Positions 40,335-48,979 of a stretch of 64,000 nucleotides of DNA are shown here, piece by piece. Made by a program: the position numbers and the translations under genes. Source of the stretch: Mesorhizobium sp. NZP2077. Lineage in GTDB: Bacteria > Pseudomonadota > Alphaproteobacteria > Rhizobiales > Rhizobiaceae. The stretch spans positions 2,858,001 through 2,922,000 of the forward strand of contig NZ_CP051293.1 of the NCBI RefSeq assembly GCF_013170805.1. The letters are read 5' to 3'. The notes beneath the pieces are model-generated. The model worked only from the letters and a program-made list of their open reading frames with translations, had not been told where the DNA came from and did not search any database. Positions within the stretch are counted from its first letter, which is position 1. Each line of letters starts with the position of its first letter.

Positions 40335-41572
40335 GCGACGGCAAGATCCCTGCCTCGGCCATCTGGGCGCTGGGCGCCACCCAGATCATCGGCTATGGCA
40401 CGCTCTATTACAGCTACAGCATCCTGGCGCCGGCGGTGGCGGCGGAGCTCGCCTGGTCGCAGCAATGGGTGTTCGCCGTGCTGTCGGCGTCGCTGCTGGC
40501 GAGCGCCGTTCTGGCGCCGTTTGCAGGCAGCCTCGCGGACCGTGTCGGGGCGGGGCGGCTGATGGTGCCGGGATCGCTGGCGGCGGCGGGCGCGTTGCTG
40601 TTGTGCGCGCTGGCGCCGGGGCGCGCCGGCTTTGCGCTCGGCGTGCTGGCCATGGAACTCGCCTCCTGCTTCGTGCTCTACAGCACGGCCTTCGTCGCCA
40701 TCGTGCAACTCGGTGGCGCGCGGCGCGGCATCACCCATCTCACCTTGATCGCCGGCTTCGCCTCGACGCTGTTCTGGCCCTTGACGACGCTGCTGCACCA
40801 GCATCTCGGCTGGCGCGAGGTTCTCGTTCTTTTTGCCGCACTCAACGCCTTTGTCTGCCTGCCGATCCATTGGTGGCTGAGCAGGCTTTCCAGCCATGCC
40901 GGAAAGGCGCGGGAGAGGATCATCCCGGCCACATCAGGCCTGTCGAACCCCGCGCCCGGCCGGCGATGGTCGCCTCTATTCGTCCTGGTGCTGGCCGGAT
41001 TTGCCATAGAGGGCTTCATGCTTTCGGCTGTTCTCGTGCAGATGGTGCCCCTGCTTGGCCTGGTCGGTCTCGGTGGAGCCTCGGTGCTGGTCGCCAGCCT
41101 GTTTGGCCCGTCGCAAGTGGCGAGCCGGTTCGTCAACATGCTGTTCGGCCGGGGCCTGACGCAGACATCGCTGGCCCTTGGCGCGACCGCAGCACTCGCC
41201 GGCGGCCTTGCGGTGCTGCTGCTGGTGGCGCCGTCCGTTCCCGGCGCCATGCTGTTTGCCGTGCTTTTCGGCTTCGGCTCGGGGCTGATGAGCATTGTCG
41301 GCGGCACGCTGCCGCTCGAATTGTTCGGCCAGGAGCGCTACGGTTCCTATGTCGGCTGGATCACGGCGGCGCGCCAGTTCAGTTCCGCCTTCGCCCCGTT
41401 CGGCCTCACCTTGATGATATCAGGGCTCGGCGTTTTCCCGGCACTGTGGCTCAATGTCGTGGTCGGCCTGTTCGGCATCGTGGCCTTTGCCGCCGTGGCG
41501 TTGATCAGCCGGCAATCGCGCAAGGGTGAGGAGAGCGGCTCGGCCGTTATCCTTGCTTCCGAGAGGTTATGA
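40331..41572 (+). CDS. MFS transporter of the arsenic island
   Basis: A 413-residue, twelve-helix major facilitator protein: IWALGATQIIGYGTLYYSYS near the start, the loop-2 signature FAGSLADRVGAGRLMVPGSL, and FGFGSGLMSIVGGTLPLELF in the second half. The GTG at 40331 overlaps the flavoprotein stop, so expression is coupled. MFS exporters such as ArsK or ArsJ occur in arsenic operons; which substrate this one moves is not clear, but an organoarsenical or a product of the flavoprotein is a fair guess. It overlaps the convergent GT25 gene by 6 bp. Confidence 0.87.
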   Translation: MSDGKIPASAIWALGATQIIGYGTLYYSYSILAPAVAAELAWSQQWVFAVLSASLLASAVLAPFAGSLADRVGAGRLMVPGSLAAAGALLLCALAPGRAGFALGVLAMELASCFVLYSTAFVAIVQLGGARRGITHLTLIAGFASTLFWPLTTLLHQHLGWREVLVLFAALNAFVCLPIHWWLSRLSSHAGKARERIIPATSGLSNPAPGRRWSPLFVLVLAGFAIEGFMLSAVLVQMVPLLGLVGLGGASVLVASLFGPSQVASRFVNMLFGRGLTQTSLALGATAALAGGLAVLLLVAPSVPGAMLFAVLFGFGSGLMSIVGGTLPLELFGQERYGSYVGWITAARQFSSAFAPFGLTLMISGLGVFPALWLNVVVGLFGIVAFAAVALISRQSRKGEESGSAVILASERL

Positions 41573-42325
41573 TCTGGCCAGTGGCAAGCGTAGAGGCACG
41601 GCGTCGACCTTCTCGGTTGCGAAAAACGCCCTGTTTCGAAGAAACCCGAACGTGCGCGTCGCCTCTACACTTATCCTGTTGATTAGCCGCTTGGTTATGT
41701 GGGGCCTTGGAACGAGTTGGATCAGGCTCGCGGGTCTATCCCCAGCAAAGAAATGCGCCTGAGCGCAAAGAGCGGGCGTCAACTGGTAGGTCGTATTGCG
41801 CGCGGCGCTCATCTGATTGGGGCTGAAAAGCGCGAGATCGACCGGCGCCTTGAGACGCTTCGTATTTGTGAGCAGTTTTTCGGCGGCCGCTTTGGAAAGC
41901 ACATACCCGCACGAGCCCAGGTGCTGTCCGAAAAGCCGCGTTGCCGAGTATCCATTTTTTACGCGGATGTGCCGGTTGCCAATCCGCACCCCGCCAAAGA
42001 ATGTTTCCAGTTTGACAACGTCGGCGTCTCTCGGGACCCAAGTGTCATCGGCCAGCATGGCCCCTGCGTCATGGCTGAAAACAACGTCGTCCTCGAACAC
42101 GACGCCATACCGGTCGGGGCCATCCGCGATGATTTGCCAGCAACGACGATGACTGAGAAAGCAGCAGATTTCCGCGTCGGTGAGCGGAGGCGCGACAAAC
42201 GGAACCCCAGTGGCCGCATCGACACCGGCAACGCGTTCAAAAGCAACGCCAATGCGAGAAAATTCCACTGCGACGGCGGCAAGTCGATCGACTGAGCGAT
42301 CAAGATTAATCACCAGGCACTTCAC
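41567..42325 (-). CDS. Glycosyltransferase family 25 (LPS core-type)
   Basis: A 252-residue GT25 enzyme: KCLVINLDRSVDRLAAVAVE at the start, LTDAEICCFLSHRRCWQIIA with the SHRR-like motif, and the acidic GVVFEDDVVFSHD motif that binds the metal-nucleotide sugar. It probably adds a galactose or other hexose to lipopolysaccharide or a surface glycan. The GTG at 42325 is preferred because of a GGGGGG site 7 nt upstream and the family start; a TTG at 42340 is the alternative. No other glycan genes are adjacent. It looks AT-richer than its neighbours. Confidence 0.87.
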   Translation of the reverse strand: MKCLVINLDRSVDRLAAVAVEFSRIGVAFERVAGVDAATGVPFVAPPLTDAEICCFLSHRRCWQIIADGPDRYGVVFEDDVVFSHDAGAMLADDTWVPRDADVVKLETFFGGVRIGNRHIRVKNGYSATRLFGQHLGSCGYVLSKAAAEKLLTNTKRLKAPVDLALFSPNQMSAARNTTYQLTPALCAQAHFFAGDRPASLIQLVPRPHITKRLINRISVEATRTFGFLRNRAFFATEKVDAVPLRLPLARS

Positions 42326-42498
42326 TATCGTTCCCCCCAAATGAAATCTTATATACTTCGCGTCGCTTGCTTCAAGTGGAAAACTATAGGAATTTTCTGA
42401 AGAAATTTCGCCTATGCGATCGATTCAAACAACAGTCAAATTCCGCACTCAACCAATCTCGAAAAGCAACTGTCTCACCGAGCGGAAAGGGTTATGCC

Positions 42499-42761
42499 AT
42501 GGCTGTTTCCCGCCAAAAGGAGTCACTGGCCGAGGTGCTCGCGCGTCTTGCCTACAGCTACTGGAGCACGCTGTCGGCCTCGCGCCTGGCGGACGCACCG
42601 GAAAACCACACTCTGTTCAGCTTCGCCCTGGCGCCGGCGGATGGAGGGACGCTGCTGACGCTGACGCTCAGTGACTTTGCCGAACCGGCGATCCGTCCGC
42701 ATGCCGATCTCTATTGGGGCCGACCTTGCAGATCCTGAAGGCGGTGTGCGAGCGTAGTTGA
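42499..42761 (+). pseudogene. SRPBCC (AHSA1-like) domain remnant, frameshifted
   Basis: The plus strand encodes the C-terminal half of a START/AHSA1-like fold: ARLAYSYWSTLSA, DAPENHTLFSFALAPADGGT and LTLTLSDFAEPAIRPHADLYWG. After YWG the frame breaks: one missing base near 42720 switches the natural continuation TLQILKAVCERS into another frame, ending at 42761. The N-terminal half is absent. A fragment left by deletion or recombination. Confidence 0.65.
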
Positions 42762-42796
42762 GCAAGGGCGGGCGCTACCGCAGCCGCCCCCAGCCT

Positions 42797-43624
42797 TTAC
42801 CCCCTGGGGCGCTTGGCCAAGACGCGAATAGCGTCGGCGACCTTGCTGTCGATCGGGTTGTAGACCGTCAGGTTCAGATCCGGCCTGCCGTCGACCGCGA
42901 AGGACGAGTATTCCAGCTCGATGTCACCCAGTTCCGGGTGCTTCAGGCGCTTTGTGCCGTCGCCATGGGCGAGCACATCGTTCTCCTGCCACAACTTGGC
43001 GAACTCGGCGCTGCCGCTGCACAGTTCGTCCACCAACTGGGTAACCTCGGAGACCGCGCCGCCACGCGCCGCATCGGCGCGGAAGGCGCCGACCACGAAA
43101 CGGGCGAGGTTTTCCCAATCGTGCTGCTTGGCGCGGATGTGGGGCGTGAGGAACATGAAGCGCAGGACGTTGCGCCGGCCGGCGGGAATGGCGCCATAGT
43201 CGGTCAGCACGATCTCGGCGGCGCGGTTCCAGGCAACGACGTCCCAGGTCGCGGTCTTGATCAGAGCGGGGCTGGCATCGAGCGTGTCGATGAGGCGCTG
43301 CAGCCGGGGGCTGACGCCCTCGTCGCCCCGGTAGCGGACCTCGGGTGGGCGCCCGAGCCCGAGCATGAAGAGATGTTCGCGCTCCGCTTCGGTCAACAGC
43401 AACCCCTTGGCGATGCGGTTCAGCACATCGGCCGAAGGCGCGCCGCCACGGCCCTGTTCCAGCCAGGTGTACCAGGTCGGGCTGATGTTGGCGCGCTGGG
43501 CGACCTCTTCGCGGCGCAGCCCCGGCGTGCGCCGGCGGCCGGAAAAGCCGAACGAGGCGGGATCGAGCCGGGTGCGCCGGTCCTTCAGGAAGGCAGCGAG
43601 CGTGCCGGGGGAACTGGTGGGCAT
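42797..43624 (-). CDS. XRE family regulator with MmyB-like C-terminal domain
   Basis: A 275-residue regulator. The helix-turn-helix reads RRTPGLRREEVAQRANISPT, then WYTWLEQGRGGAPS, and the C-terminal ligand-binding PAS-like MmyB domain is evident in ALIKTATWDVVAWNRAAEIV and LNLTVYNPIDSKVADAIRVL. This group is common in actinobacteria and rhizobia and usually sits next to a short-chain dehydrogenase it controls. Here it is divergent from such a gene (43726), 101 bp away. The ligand is not known, fatty acyl-like molecules have been proposed for the family. Confidence 0.92.
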   Translation of the reverse strand: MPTSSPGTLAAFLKDRRTRLDPASFGFSGRRRTPGLRREEVAQRANISPTWYTWLEQGRGGAPSADVLNRIAKGLLLTEAEREHLFMLGLGRPPEVRYRGDEGVSPRLQRLIDTLDASPALIKTATWDVVAWNRAAEIVLTDYGAIPAGRRNVLRFMFLTPHIRAKQHDWENLARFVVGAFRADAARGGAVSEVTQLVDELCSGSAEFAKLWQENDVLAHGDGTKRLKHPELGDIELEYSSFAVDGRPDLNLTVYNPIDSKVADAIRVLAKRPRG

Positions 43625-43725
43625 CCTGTTAGCCGTCCTGTTAAAGATTATACCATGATAAGGTCACTACTTTAATGGAATAATAGACCGTCGATATTAC
43701 GCAGGCAACTGTCAGGAGATTTTGC

Positions 43726-44610
43726 ATGCGTATCTTTCTCACCGGCGCGACCGGTTTCATCGGTTCGGCCATCGTTTCCGAACTCATCCAGGCCGGCCAT
43801 CAGGTGGTCGGCGTCACCCGCTCCGACGCCGGCGCCGAGGCGCTCACCGCCGCGGGCGCCGAGGTGCATCGCGGGACGCTCGAGGAACCCGAGGGCCTGC
43901 GCGACGGTGCGGCGAAGGCGGATGCCGTGATCCACACCGCGTTCGACCATGACTTTTCTCGATTTGCGGAAAACTGCGAAAAGGACAAGCGCGTCATCGC
44001 CGCCCTCGGCGGCGCCCTTGCCGGATCCGACCGCCCGCTGGTGATCACCTCCGGCGTCGGCATGGGTAGCCCCGGACATGGCCAGTTGGCGATCGAGGAC
44101 GTCTTCAACGCCAGCCATGCCAATCCGCGCATTGCCTCCGAACTCGCCGGCAATGCCTTGCTGGAAGCCGGCGTCAACGTCTCGGTGATGCGCCTGCCGC
44201 AGGTGCACAATCCGGTCAAGCAGGGGCTCATCACACCGCTGATCGAGATCGCGCGTGAAAAAGGCGTCTCGGCCTATGTCGGCGAAGGCCGCAACCGGTT
44301 TTCAGCGGGACATCTCCTCGATGCGGCAAGACTTTACCGGCTCGCCGTGGAGAAGGCGCAGCCGGGCGCGCGCTATCATGCGGTCGGTGAGGAAGGCGTC
44401 GAGGTGCGCGCCATCGCCGAGGCGCTCGGTCGCGGCCTGAAATTGCCTGTTGTTTCGATCGCGCCGGAAAAGGCGGCGGGGCATTTCGGCTGGATGGCGA
44501 TGTTCGCGCCGATGGACCTGCCGGCTTCGAGCGCGCTGACACAGGCAAGGCTCGGCTGGCATCCGACCGGCCCGACGCTGATCGCCGATCTCGACGCCAT
44601 GCGGTATTGA
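43726..44610 (+). CDS. NAD-dependent epimerase/SDR family oxidoreductase
   Basis: A 294-residue extended SDR: MRIFLTGATGFIGSAIVSEL with the GxxGxxG site, then AVIHTAFDHDFSRF and LVITSGVGMG. The usual YxxxK is not apparent, as in several atypical SDRs of this group. It is divergent from the XRE/MmyB gene, which probably represses it. Substrate unknown. Upstream sequence (43625-43725) includes AT-rich promoter DNA (ATTATACCATGATAA). Confidence 0.9.
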   Translation: MRIFLTGATGFIGSAIVSELIQAGHQVVGVTRSDAGAEALTAAGAEVHRGTLEEPEGLRDGAAKADAVIHTAFDHDFSRFAENCEKDKRVIAALGGALAGSDRPLVITSGVGMGSPGHGQLAIEDVFNASHANPRIASELAGNALLEAGVNVSVMRLPQVHNPVKQGLITPLIEIAREKGVSAYVGEGRNRFSAGHLLDAARLYRLAVEKAQPGARYHAVGEEGVEVRAIAEALGRGLKLPVVSIAPEKAAGHFGWMAMFAPMDLPASSALTQARLGWHPTGPTLIADLDAMRY

Positions 44611-44628
44611 GGCGCTGATAAAGCGGCT

Positions 44629-45327
44629 TCAGCCGGGGCTGACGGCGTAGCGCAAATGAACAAGCCCATGCGCTAGGGTTTCGCAGCTTGTCAGCGACAA
44701 CTGCATCTTGCCGGCGAGGCCGCTTTCGCCGAACTCGACGAAACCCTGATTTGCCGCCCGCGCATCGAGCGCTGGCGCGACGAGCAGGCTGAGTTCGTCG
44801 ACAAGCCCGGCCGCGAAGAACGAGCCGTTAATGCCGGCGCCGCCCTCGAGCAGCAGCCGGCTTATGCCGAGTTCATGCGCGAGCACATCGAGCATGGCGG
44901 CGAGGTCGATATCGGCCGTTTCCGAGACGATATAGGACACGCCGTCGGCGGCGAGCTCGGCCAGATGGCTGTCGGAGACGCCGTGCCCAAGCAGCACCAC
45001 GACATGGTCGCCGCCGACATCGGGCTTGGCAAAATGCAGCTTGCCAGAGGCGTCGAGCGCCACGGCAAAGCTGCCCGCATCGCGTTGGGCGAAATGGTGC
45101 GGCCGGTCGACCTTGCCGGTATTGGTCGGCGGGTGCGCGCCGGCCTTGGTCATCTCGGCCATGGTGACACGACCGACGATCCACGCGTCACCTTCGAGAT
45201 CTTCGTGAATCTGTTCATAGAGGCCTGACCACTCGGCCCGGGTCCCGTCCGGGCTCGTGGTGTAGCGGCTCGGATGCAGGCTGCCATCAAGCGATGCGAG
45301 CATATGGCAGATGATGCGCGGCTTCAT
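44629..45327 (-). CDS. RibD C-terminal/dihydrofolate reductase-like protein
   Basis: A 232-residue single-domain reductase of the RibD/YwjB group: RIICHMLASLDGSLHPSRYT, then DAWIVGRVTMAEMTKAGAHP and the nucleotide-binding end ISRLLLEGGAGINGSFFAAG. It probably reduces a pterin- or riboflavin-like substrate with NADPH. It is convergent with the SDR gene with only 18 bp between, and divergent from the hydrolase gene; the 194-bp gap shows no clear operator. Confidence 0.9.
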   Translation of the reverse strand: MKPRIICHMLASLDGSLHPSRYTTSPDGTRAEWSGLYEQIHEDLEGDAWIVGRVTMAEMTKAGAHPPTNTGKVDRPHHFAQRDAGSFAVALDASGKLHFAKPDVGGDHVVVLLGHGVSDSHLAELAADGVSYIVSETADIDLAAMLDVLAHELGISRLLLEGGAGINGSFFAAGLVDELSLLVAPALDARAANQGFVEFGESGLAGKMQLSLTSCETLAHGLVHLRYAVSPG

Positions 45328-45521
45328 GCAATTCTCCGGAGATGGCTTTATCGGTTCAGGTCGACTTCAAAGTAGCGCCGGACCAAGGGAATGGAAGGCA
45401 AACCTCTCCCCAAGTTGCAAGCCTTTATACGGGTCGTCACTATGAACAGGCTGAACGCGTTCCACATTGGCATTGCGGGAGTACGCTTGAAGAGATGCCG
45501 CCGCGAAGCGAGGACTGACGG

Positions 45522-46082
45522 ATGGCCAATATGATCCTGTTTCACTCTGTTCTCGGCCTGCGCGACAATGAGCGACATCTTGCTGAACGGCTTCGCGCTG
45601 CGGGCCACGCCGTCACGTTGCCGGACCTTTATCGGGGTGCGGTAACCGACGATCTCGACGAAGGGTTCGCAATCAAGGCGCGGATAGGCTGGGATGCCAT
45701 CTGCCTCGAGGCGCGAGACGCTCTGGATCCGATGCCCGGCGATACGGTGCTGGCAGGCATCTCGATGGGCGCCGGCGTGGTGGCCGAAGTCTGGGCGTCA
45801 CGTCCGCTAGCCGCAGGGGTGCTGCTGTTTCACGGACTGGCGACCGTGCCTGGGAATACACGGCCCGGCCTGCCGGTCCAACTGCACGTCGCGGACACCG
45901 ATCCATTCTTCCCCGACGCGGATGTCCGCGCCTGGCAGGAAAGCGCGGAGACTGCGCGAGCTGATGTGCAAGTCTACCGCTATCCAGACTCGGGACATTA
46001 TTTTTCGGATCCGGCGCTGCCGGACTACAATGAGACGTCCGCCGCGCAGCTCTGGAGCCGTTCTCTGGCATTCCTGATGTAG
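45522..46082 (+). CDS. Dienelactone hydrolase family protein
   Basis: A 186-residue alpha/beta hydrolase: MILFHSVLGLRDNERHLAER, then the nucleophile elbow AGISMGAGVVAE (serine instead of the cysteine in classical dienelactone hydrolases), the aspartate in HVADTDPFF and the histidine in PDSGHYF. It is short but complete for the DLH family. Substrate unknown. It is a single gene. Confidence 0.88.
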   Translation: MANMILFHSVLGLRDNERHLAERLRAAGHAVTLPDLYRGAVTDDLDEGFAIKARIGWDAICLEARDALDPMPGDTVLAGISMGAGVVAEVWASRPLAAGVLLFHGLATVPGNTRPGLPVQLHVADTDPFFPDADVRAWQESAETARADVQVYRYPDSGHYFSDPALPDYNETSAAQLWSRSLAFLM

Positions 46083-46301
46083 GAGAAGTCACCCGATCCG
46101 AAAATCCAAAATTCCGACAATTCCGATAATTGGCCGCCCAACACTGTTATATCGATGTTGCACAAATGGTTGACCCTGGGTTAGCATCCTCGGGCTGATG
46201 CCGATGGGAGGCAGTTTTTGCAACGGATATCAGCTGGAGCGGCATGCGCTGTCTTGCGCAAGGAGGATGCTCCAACACTTTGAACCGACGCATTGTCGCT
46301 T

Positions 46302-46325
46302 CCCAAGACCGGTCCCGGTCTTGGG
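46302..46325. promoter_or_regulatory. Perfect 24-bp palindrome before the sugar-binding protein gene
   Basis: CCCAAGACCGG and CCGGTCTTGGG with only 2 bp between, 31 bp before the ATG at 46357. With almost no loop it fits an operator for a dimeric repressor better than an RNA hairpin. No T-run follows. The rest of 46083-46301 holds AT-rich promoter-like sequence and no gene. Confidence 0.55.
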
Positions 46326-46356
46326 GATGATGCGTCTCTGTGGAGAAGGATCAACC

Positions 46357-47304
46357 ATGAACAGACGCGAATTCCTGATGACGTCCGTGGCGGCGGGCGC
46401 GATGATGCTGGCAGCACCTTCGGCGTTCGCCGAGGACAAGCTCACCATACTGGGCTCGGTGCCCAATCTCGGCTTTCCGTTCTTCGTGCACATGCTGAAC
46501 GAGATCAAGGCGGAAGCCGCAGCCCAGGGCGTCAATTTGACCGAGAGCGACGGCCAGAACTCGGCCACCAAGCAGACCGCTGATATCGAGGCGGCGCTGG
46601 TGCAGAAGGTCAACGCCATCGTCATTTCGCCGCTCGACGTCAACGCTCTGGCGCCAGCCATCGAGGAAGCCGTCAAGGCCGGCGTACCCGTGGTGACGAT
46701 CGACCGCCGCGTCGACGGTGTCCAGGGCATCCTGGCCCATGTCGGTGCCGACAATGTCAAGGGCGGCGAGGCCGAGGCGCAGGCCATGGTGGTGGCGTTC
46801 CCCAACGGTGCCAAGCTGTTCCATCTGCAGGGCCAGCCGGGCGCGGGACCTGCGATCGACCGCAACAAGGGCGTGCACAATGTGCTCGATCCCCTGAAGG
46901 ACAAGTACCAGATCATCTTCGAGCAGACCGCCAATTTCGCCCGCGCCGAGGCGCTGTCGGTGACGGAAGCCGGCCTTGCCGCCAACGGCAAGCCGGACGC
47001 CATCATCTGTGCCAATGACGACATGGCGCTCGGCGCGCTCGAAGCGTGCGCGGCGCGCAACTTCACCGACGTCAAGATCTACGGTTTTGACGCACTTCCC
47101 GAGGCGCTGGTTGCGGTTCGCGACGGCAAGCTCGCCGGCACGGTCGAACAGTTCCCCGGCCAGCAGTCGCGCACCGCCGTGCAGATCGCGGTCGCCTACG
47201 CCAAGAACAAGACCGAACCGAAGGAAAAGCTGGTGCTGTTGACGCCGATCGTCATCGGCAAGGACAATCTCGACAAGGCGGAGAGGCTGAGCGAGACGAA
47301 GTAG
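46357..47304 (+). CDS. Sugar ABC transporter substrate-binding protein (RbsB-like)
   Basis: A 315-residue periplasmic protein with a twin-arginine-like signal (MNRREFLMTSVAAGAMMLAA to AFA). The type I binding-protein fold is clear: LGFPFFVHMLNEIKAEAAAQ, VNAIVISPLDVNALAPAIEE, VPVVTIDRRVDG and AIICANDDMALGALEA. It belongs to the ribose/xylose/inositol group. The ATG at 46357 has a GGAGAAGG site. A perfect hairpin follows the gene (47340-47370), before the ATPase gene. Confidence 0.93.
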   Translation: MNRREFLMTSVAAGAMMLAAPSAFAEDKLTILGSVPNLGFPFFVHMLNEIKAEAAAQGVNLTESDGQNSATKQTADIEAALVQKVNAIVISPLDVNALAPAIEEAVKAGVPVVTIDRRVDGVQGILAHVGADNVKGGEAEAQAMVVAFPNGAKLFHLQGQPGAGPAIDRNKGVHNVLDPLKDKYQIIFEQTANFARAEALSVTEAGLAANGKPDAIICANDDMALGALEACAARNFTDVKIYGFDALPEALVAVRDGKLAGTVEQFPGQQSRTAVQIAVAYAKNKTEPKEKLVLLTPIVIGKDNLDKAERLSETK

Positions 47305-47339
47305 AACTTGGCGGGGAAAGGCTCATTGGCAAGGATGGC

Positions 47340-47370
47340 GGGACAGCGCCCCAGAAGTGGGCGCTGTCCC
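47340..47370. promoter_or_regulatory. Perfect intercistronic hairpin after the sugar-binding protein gene
   Basis: GGGACAGCGCCC (47340-47351) and its exact complement (47359-47370) around a 7-nt loop, 36 nt after the stop of the binding protein and before the ATPase start. No T-run follows on the plus strand. It probably protects or partially terminates the upstream mRNA. The same GGGACAGCGCC core occurs in the mosaic repeat at 56247-56420, so the stem may derive from that repeat family. Confidence 0.7.
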
Positions 47371-47398
47371 GCTGCCTGCCGCAATCCGGGAGCAACCC

Positions 47399-48979
47399 TT
47401 GCCAGCTGAAGCCGCTCTGCTCGCCGTCGAGGGCGTCACCAAGCATTTTTCAGGCGTCACCGCGCTCAGCGACGTCTCGCTCGACATCCGCCCCGGCGAA
47501 ATTCTCGGCCTGCTCGGCGAAAACGGCGCCGGCAAGTCGACGCTCTTGAAAATCCTGTCGGGCGTCATGCCGCCGTCCAGCGGGCGTATCACTTTCGATG
47601 GCGCCGACTATGCGCCGGCGAGCCCGCAGGATGCCAAGCGGCTCGGCATCGTCACCATCTACCAGGAACTCAGCCTGATCCCGACGTTGACGGTGGCGGA
47701 GAACATTTTTATCGGCCGCGCGCCGACCGGGCCGCTTGGTCTGGTGAGCTGGCGGCGAATGGAGGCGTCGTCGCGAGAAATCATCGCCCGCGTCGGTCTT
47801 TCCATCGACCCGATGACGCCGGTGTCGGCGCTGTCGGTGGCCGAGCAACAGCTGGTCGAGATCGCCCGCGCGCTGTCGCTGAAGAGCCGGCTGATCATCA
47901 TGGACGAGCCGACCTCGGCGCTGACCGAGACCGAGGTGCAGCGGCTGTTGTCGATCATGGACCGGCTGCGCCAGGACAAGGTCGCCATCATGTTCGTCAC
48001 CCACCGGCTGGAGGAGGCCTCCGCCATCTGCGACCGCATGACCGTGCTGCGCGACGGCCGGCTGGCCGGCCATCTCGACCGCCGGGGCGGGCCGATCCAG
48101 TTGCCGCGGATCATCGAGAAGATGGTTGGCCGCGCCGCCTCGGAACTTTACGCGCGGCCGGCGCAGCGCGCGGTTGCCGGCGATGTCGTGCTGTCGGTGC
48201 GCGGGTTGCGCACCGTGCGCGATCCGGAGGCGCCGCATGCCATCGTGCTCGACGGCGTCGACATCGACCTCAAGGCCGGTGAGATCCTCGGCGTTGCCGG
48301 CCTTGTCGGCTCCGGCCGCACGGAGCTGGCGCGCGCCATCTTCGGCGCCGACCGCATCGCTGCGGGCACCATCACGCTCGACGGCAGGCCCATCGCGCCG
48401 GCCTCGCCGGCCGATGCGATCGCGCTCGGCATCGGCCTGGTGCCGGAGGACCGCAAGCACCAGGCGATCTTTGCCGCGCTCGGCATCCTGCCGAATTTCT
48501 CCGTCGCCTCGCTTGGTCGCTTCAGCAACGGTTTCGGCTTCATGGCCGAGCGGCGCGAGCGCGATGCGCTGTCAGGATTCCGCAAGATGCTGTCGATCCG
48601 CATGGCTTCCCCCGAGCAGGCGATCGAGGGCCTGTCGGGCGGCAACCAGCAGAAGGTGATCTTGGCGCGCTGGCTGGCGCGCGATCCCAAGGTGATGATC
48701 GTCGACGAGCCGACGCGCGGCGTCGATGTCGGCGCCAAGGCTGAGGTTCATCAGATCCTGGTGCAGCTTGCGGCGCGCGGCATTGCGGTGATGATGATCT
48801 CGTCCGAACTGCCCGAAGTGCTGGCGGTGTCGGACCGCATTGTCACCATGCGCCGGGGCCGCATTACCGGCGAGATGCCGGGCGTCGAGGCGAACGAGGA
48901 AAGATTGATGGAACTGATGGCGCTCGACAGGAAGCCACAGGACGAGGGGCAGCCACAGGACGAAGGGCGGGCACGATGA
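47399..48979 (+). CDS. Sugar ABC transporter ATP-binding protein (duplicated ATPase)
   Basis: A 526-residue protein with two ATPase domains. Domain 1 has GLLGENGAGKSTLLKILSGV (Walker A), LSVAEQQLVEIARALSLKSR and LIIMDEPTSALTETE (Walker B). Domain 2 has the degenerate Walker A VAGLVGSGRTELARAIFGAD and LSGGNQQKVILARWLARDP. This is the RbsA/XylG/MglA layout. The TTG at 47399 with a GGGAG site is preferred; a GTG at 47357 lies inside the hairpin. It overlaps the permease gene by 4 bp. Confidence 0.93.
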   Translation: MPAEAALLAVEGVTKHFSGVTALSDVSLDIRPGEILGLLGENGAGKSTLLKILSGVMPPSSGRITFDGADYAPASPQDAKRLGIVTIYQELSLIPTLTVAENIFIGRAPTGPLGLVSWRRMEASSREIIARVGLSIDPMTPVSALSVAEQQLVEIARALSLKSRLIIMDEPTSALTETEVQRLLSIMDRLRQDKVAIMFVTHRLEEASAICDRMTVLRDGRLAGHLDRRGGPIQLPRIIEKMVGRAASELYARPAQRAVAGDVVLSVRGLRTVRDPEAPHAIVLDGVDIDLKAGEILGVAGLVGSGRTELARAIFGADRIAAGTITLDGRPIAPASPADAIALGIGLVPEDRKHQAIFAALGILPNFSVASLGRFSNGFGFMAERRERDALSGFRKMLSIRMASPEQAIEGLSGGNQQKVILARWLARDPKVMIVDEPTRGVDVGAKAEVHQILVQLAARGIAVMMISSELPEVLAVSDRIVTMRRGRITGEMPGVEANEERLMELMALDRKPQDEGQPQDEGRAR

